A DNA stretch of 64,000 bases from Hymenopus coronatus (lineage: Eukaryota; Arthropoda; Insecta; Mantodea; Hymenopodidae): contig CM060887.1 of assembly GCA_030762935.1 (NCBI GenBank), forward strand, positions 10,036,501 through 10,100,500. Direction: 5' to 3'. Of this stretch, positions 63,661-64,000 are shown piece after piece. How positions within the stretch are numbered: the first letter of the stretch is position 1; each line of letters opens with the position of its first letter. The notes beneath the pieces are model-generated. The model saw nothing but the letters and a program-made list of their open reading frames with translations. It did no database searches and was not told the origin of the DNA. A program made the translations under genes and the position numbers.

Positions 63661-64000
63661 TTTTTTCTCTCTTAAGCCACTCCGTAATAATGTACATTTA
63701 TTTGTGCATAGAAAATTATTATATTTGCAAAATGAAATACACAATACTGTCGTAAAAACTCTAGAATTATCATACTCCTTTTTCAGGTTAAACGGAATAA
63801 CACGGTTACATTGGCAGCTTGTACACGAGCTTCAATCAAAACCAAGTCCTTTAATAATGCATATGTGCAAACAATACTTCCAAATGGAAACGCGGGATAA
63901 TGAAATTTCGGTAAACAAGTGAAATTAAGTGGTCAGAGGAGAATTGATATAACGCAGAATGATAAACGCAATGCACAATTAAAGCCATGCCAATGCAGTG
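63661..64000. other. Unassigned sequence to the window end
   Basis: About 340 AT-rich bases. A plus open frame (63617-63922) partly overlaps the H end and shows no family motif. Confidence 0.35.

Noticed and set aside
63760..63922. Plus-strand acceptor-like TCATACTCCTTTTTCAG followed by an open frame
   Set aside because: The downstream frame has no family resemblance and no matching donor before its stop. Such acceptors are expected by chance in AT-rich DNA.
1..64000. H elements as MITEs with terminal inverted repeats
   Set aside because: The inverted repeat is only about 10 bp, subterminal on one side and inside a hairpin on the other. The insertion in mariner 2 shows no fixed-size target duplication.

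Overview
The window looks like intergenic or deep intronic DNA from an AT-rich animal genome, most likely an arthropod. This rests on mariner transposase relics, non-LTR retrotransposon 3' ends, at least six tRNA-derived SINE-like families, a strongly AT-rich background, and no operon-like or compact coding structure. The species cannot be named from the sequence. No intact host gene is visible. Two short minus-strand candidate exons with good-looking splice sites (62422-62467 and 17629-17673) are the only host-gene hints, and both are uncertain.

The dominant feature is one interspersed family, called H element here. Pieces of about 60 copies in both orientations fill roughly 35 kb, a little over half of the window (my tally of approximate boundaries). 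A full copy is about 850-900 bp. Plus orientation is defined as follows. The 5' end is A-rich and reads (A)nTCTGATGTGTTCCATTCACATG. Next come a subterminal ACTTTCTCTA, a GCTAATCGAGA..TTAGC mini-hairpin, a conserved AT-rich body, a G-rich tract (GGGTAGTT..GGGGTGGGGGG), and a CA-type microsatellite of very variable length. The 3' end is a long palindrome (TTCTCTATACACTATGTACA and its complement) running into TAGAGAAAGTAA. The 10-bp TAGAGAAAGT is the inverted partner of the 5' ACTTTCTCTA. Copies show no obvious target duplication. This layout resembles non-autonomous Helentron/Helitron2-type elements (HINEs, such as DINE-1 of Drosophila), but the class assignment is inference. Copies occur singly, in head-to-tail chains (7523-10832, 14329-15346, 30590-32257, 40771-42812, 43243-44950) and as two-headed inverted composites.

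Other elements are inserted in or around the H copies. Mariner 1 (32711-34025, plus) has TIRs and a TA duplication but a broken transposase. Mariner 2 (about 45085-46640, plus) is split by an H element between two catalytic residues. Mariner 3 (54606-55762, minus) is degenerate. There is a 5'-truncated I/Jockey-like LINE end with target duplication (5056-5911), a CR1/L2/RTE-like LINE end with a long open frame (51446-51990, minus), and two smaller LINE relics (29375-29560 and 52700-53350). The SINE-like families S1-S6 frequently carry clear target-site duplications.

Tandem arrays are a 50/49-bp alternating minisatellite (37600-38345), a roughly 147-bp repeat (59105-59828), a GGAT-type array (26238-26735) and a perfect 92-bp duplication (40461-40644). 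The remaining 300-1000 bp stretches between repeats contain nothing I can recognise. The nesting gives a relative history. S1 is older than the LINE at 5056 and the S2 copy at 15588. Many H copies are older than S1-S6 and the minus-strand LINE. At least one H copy is younger than mariner 2.
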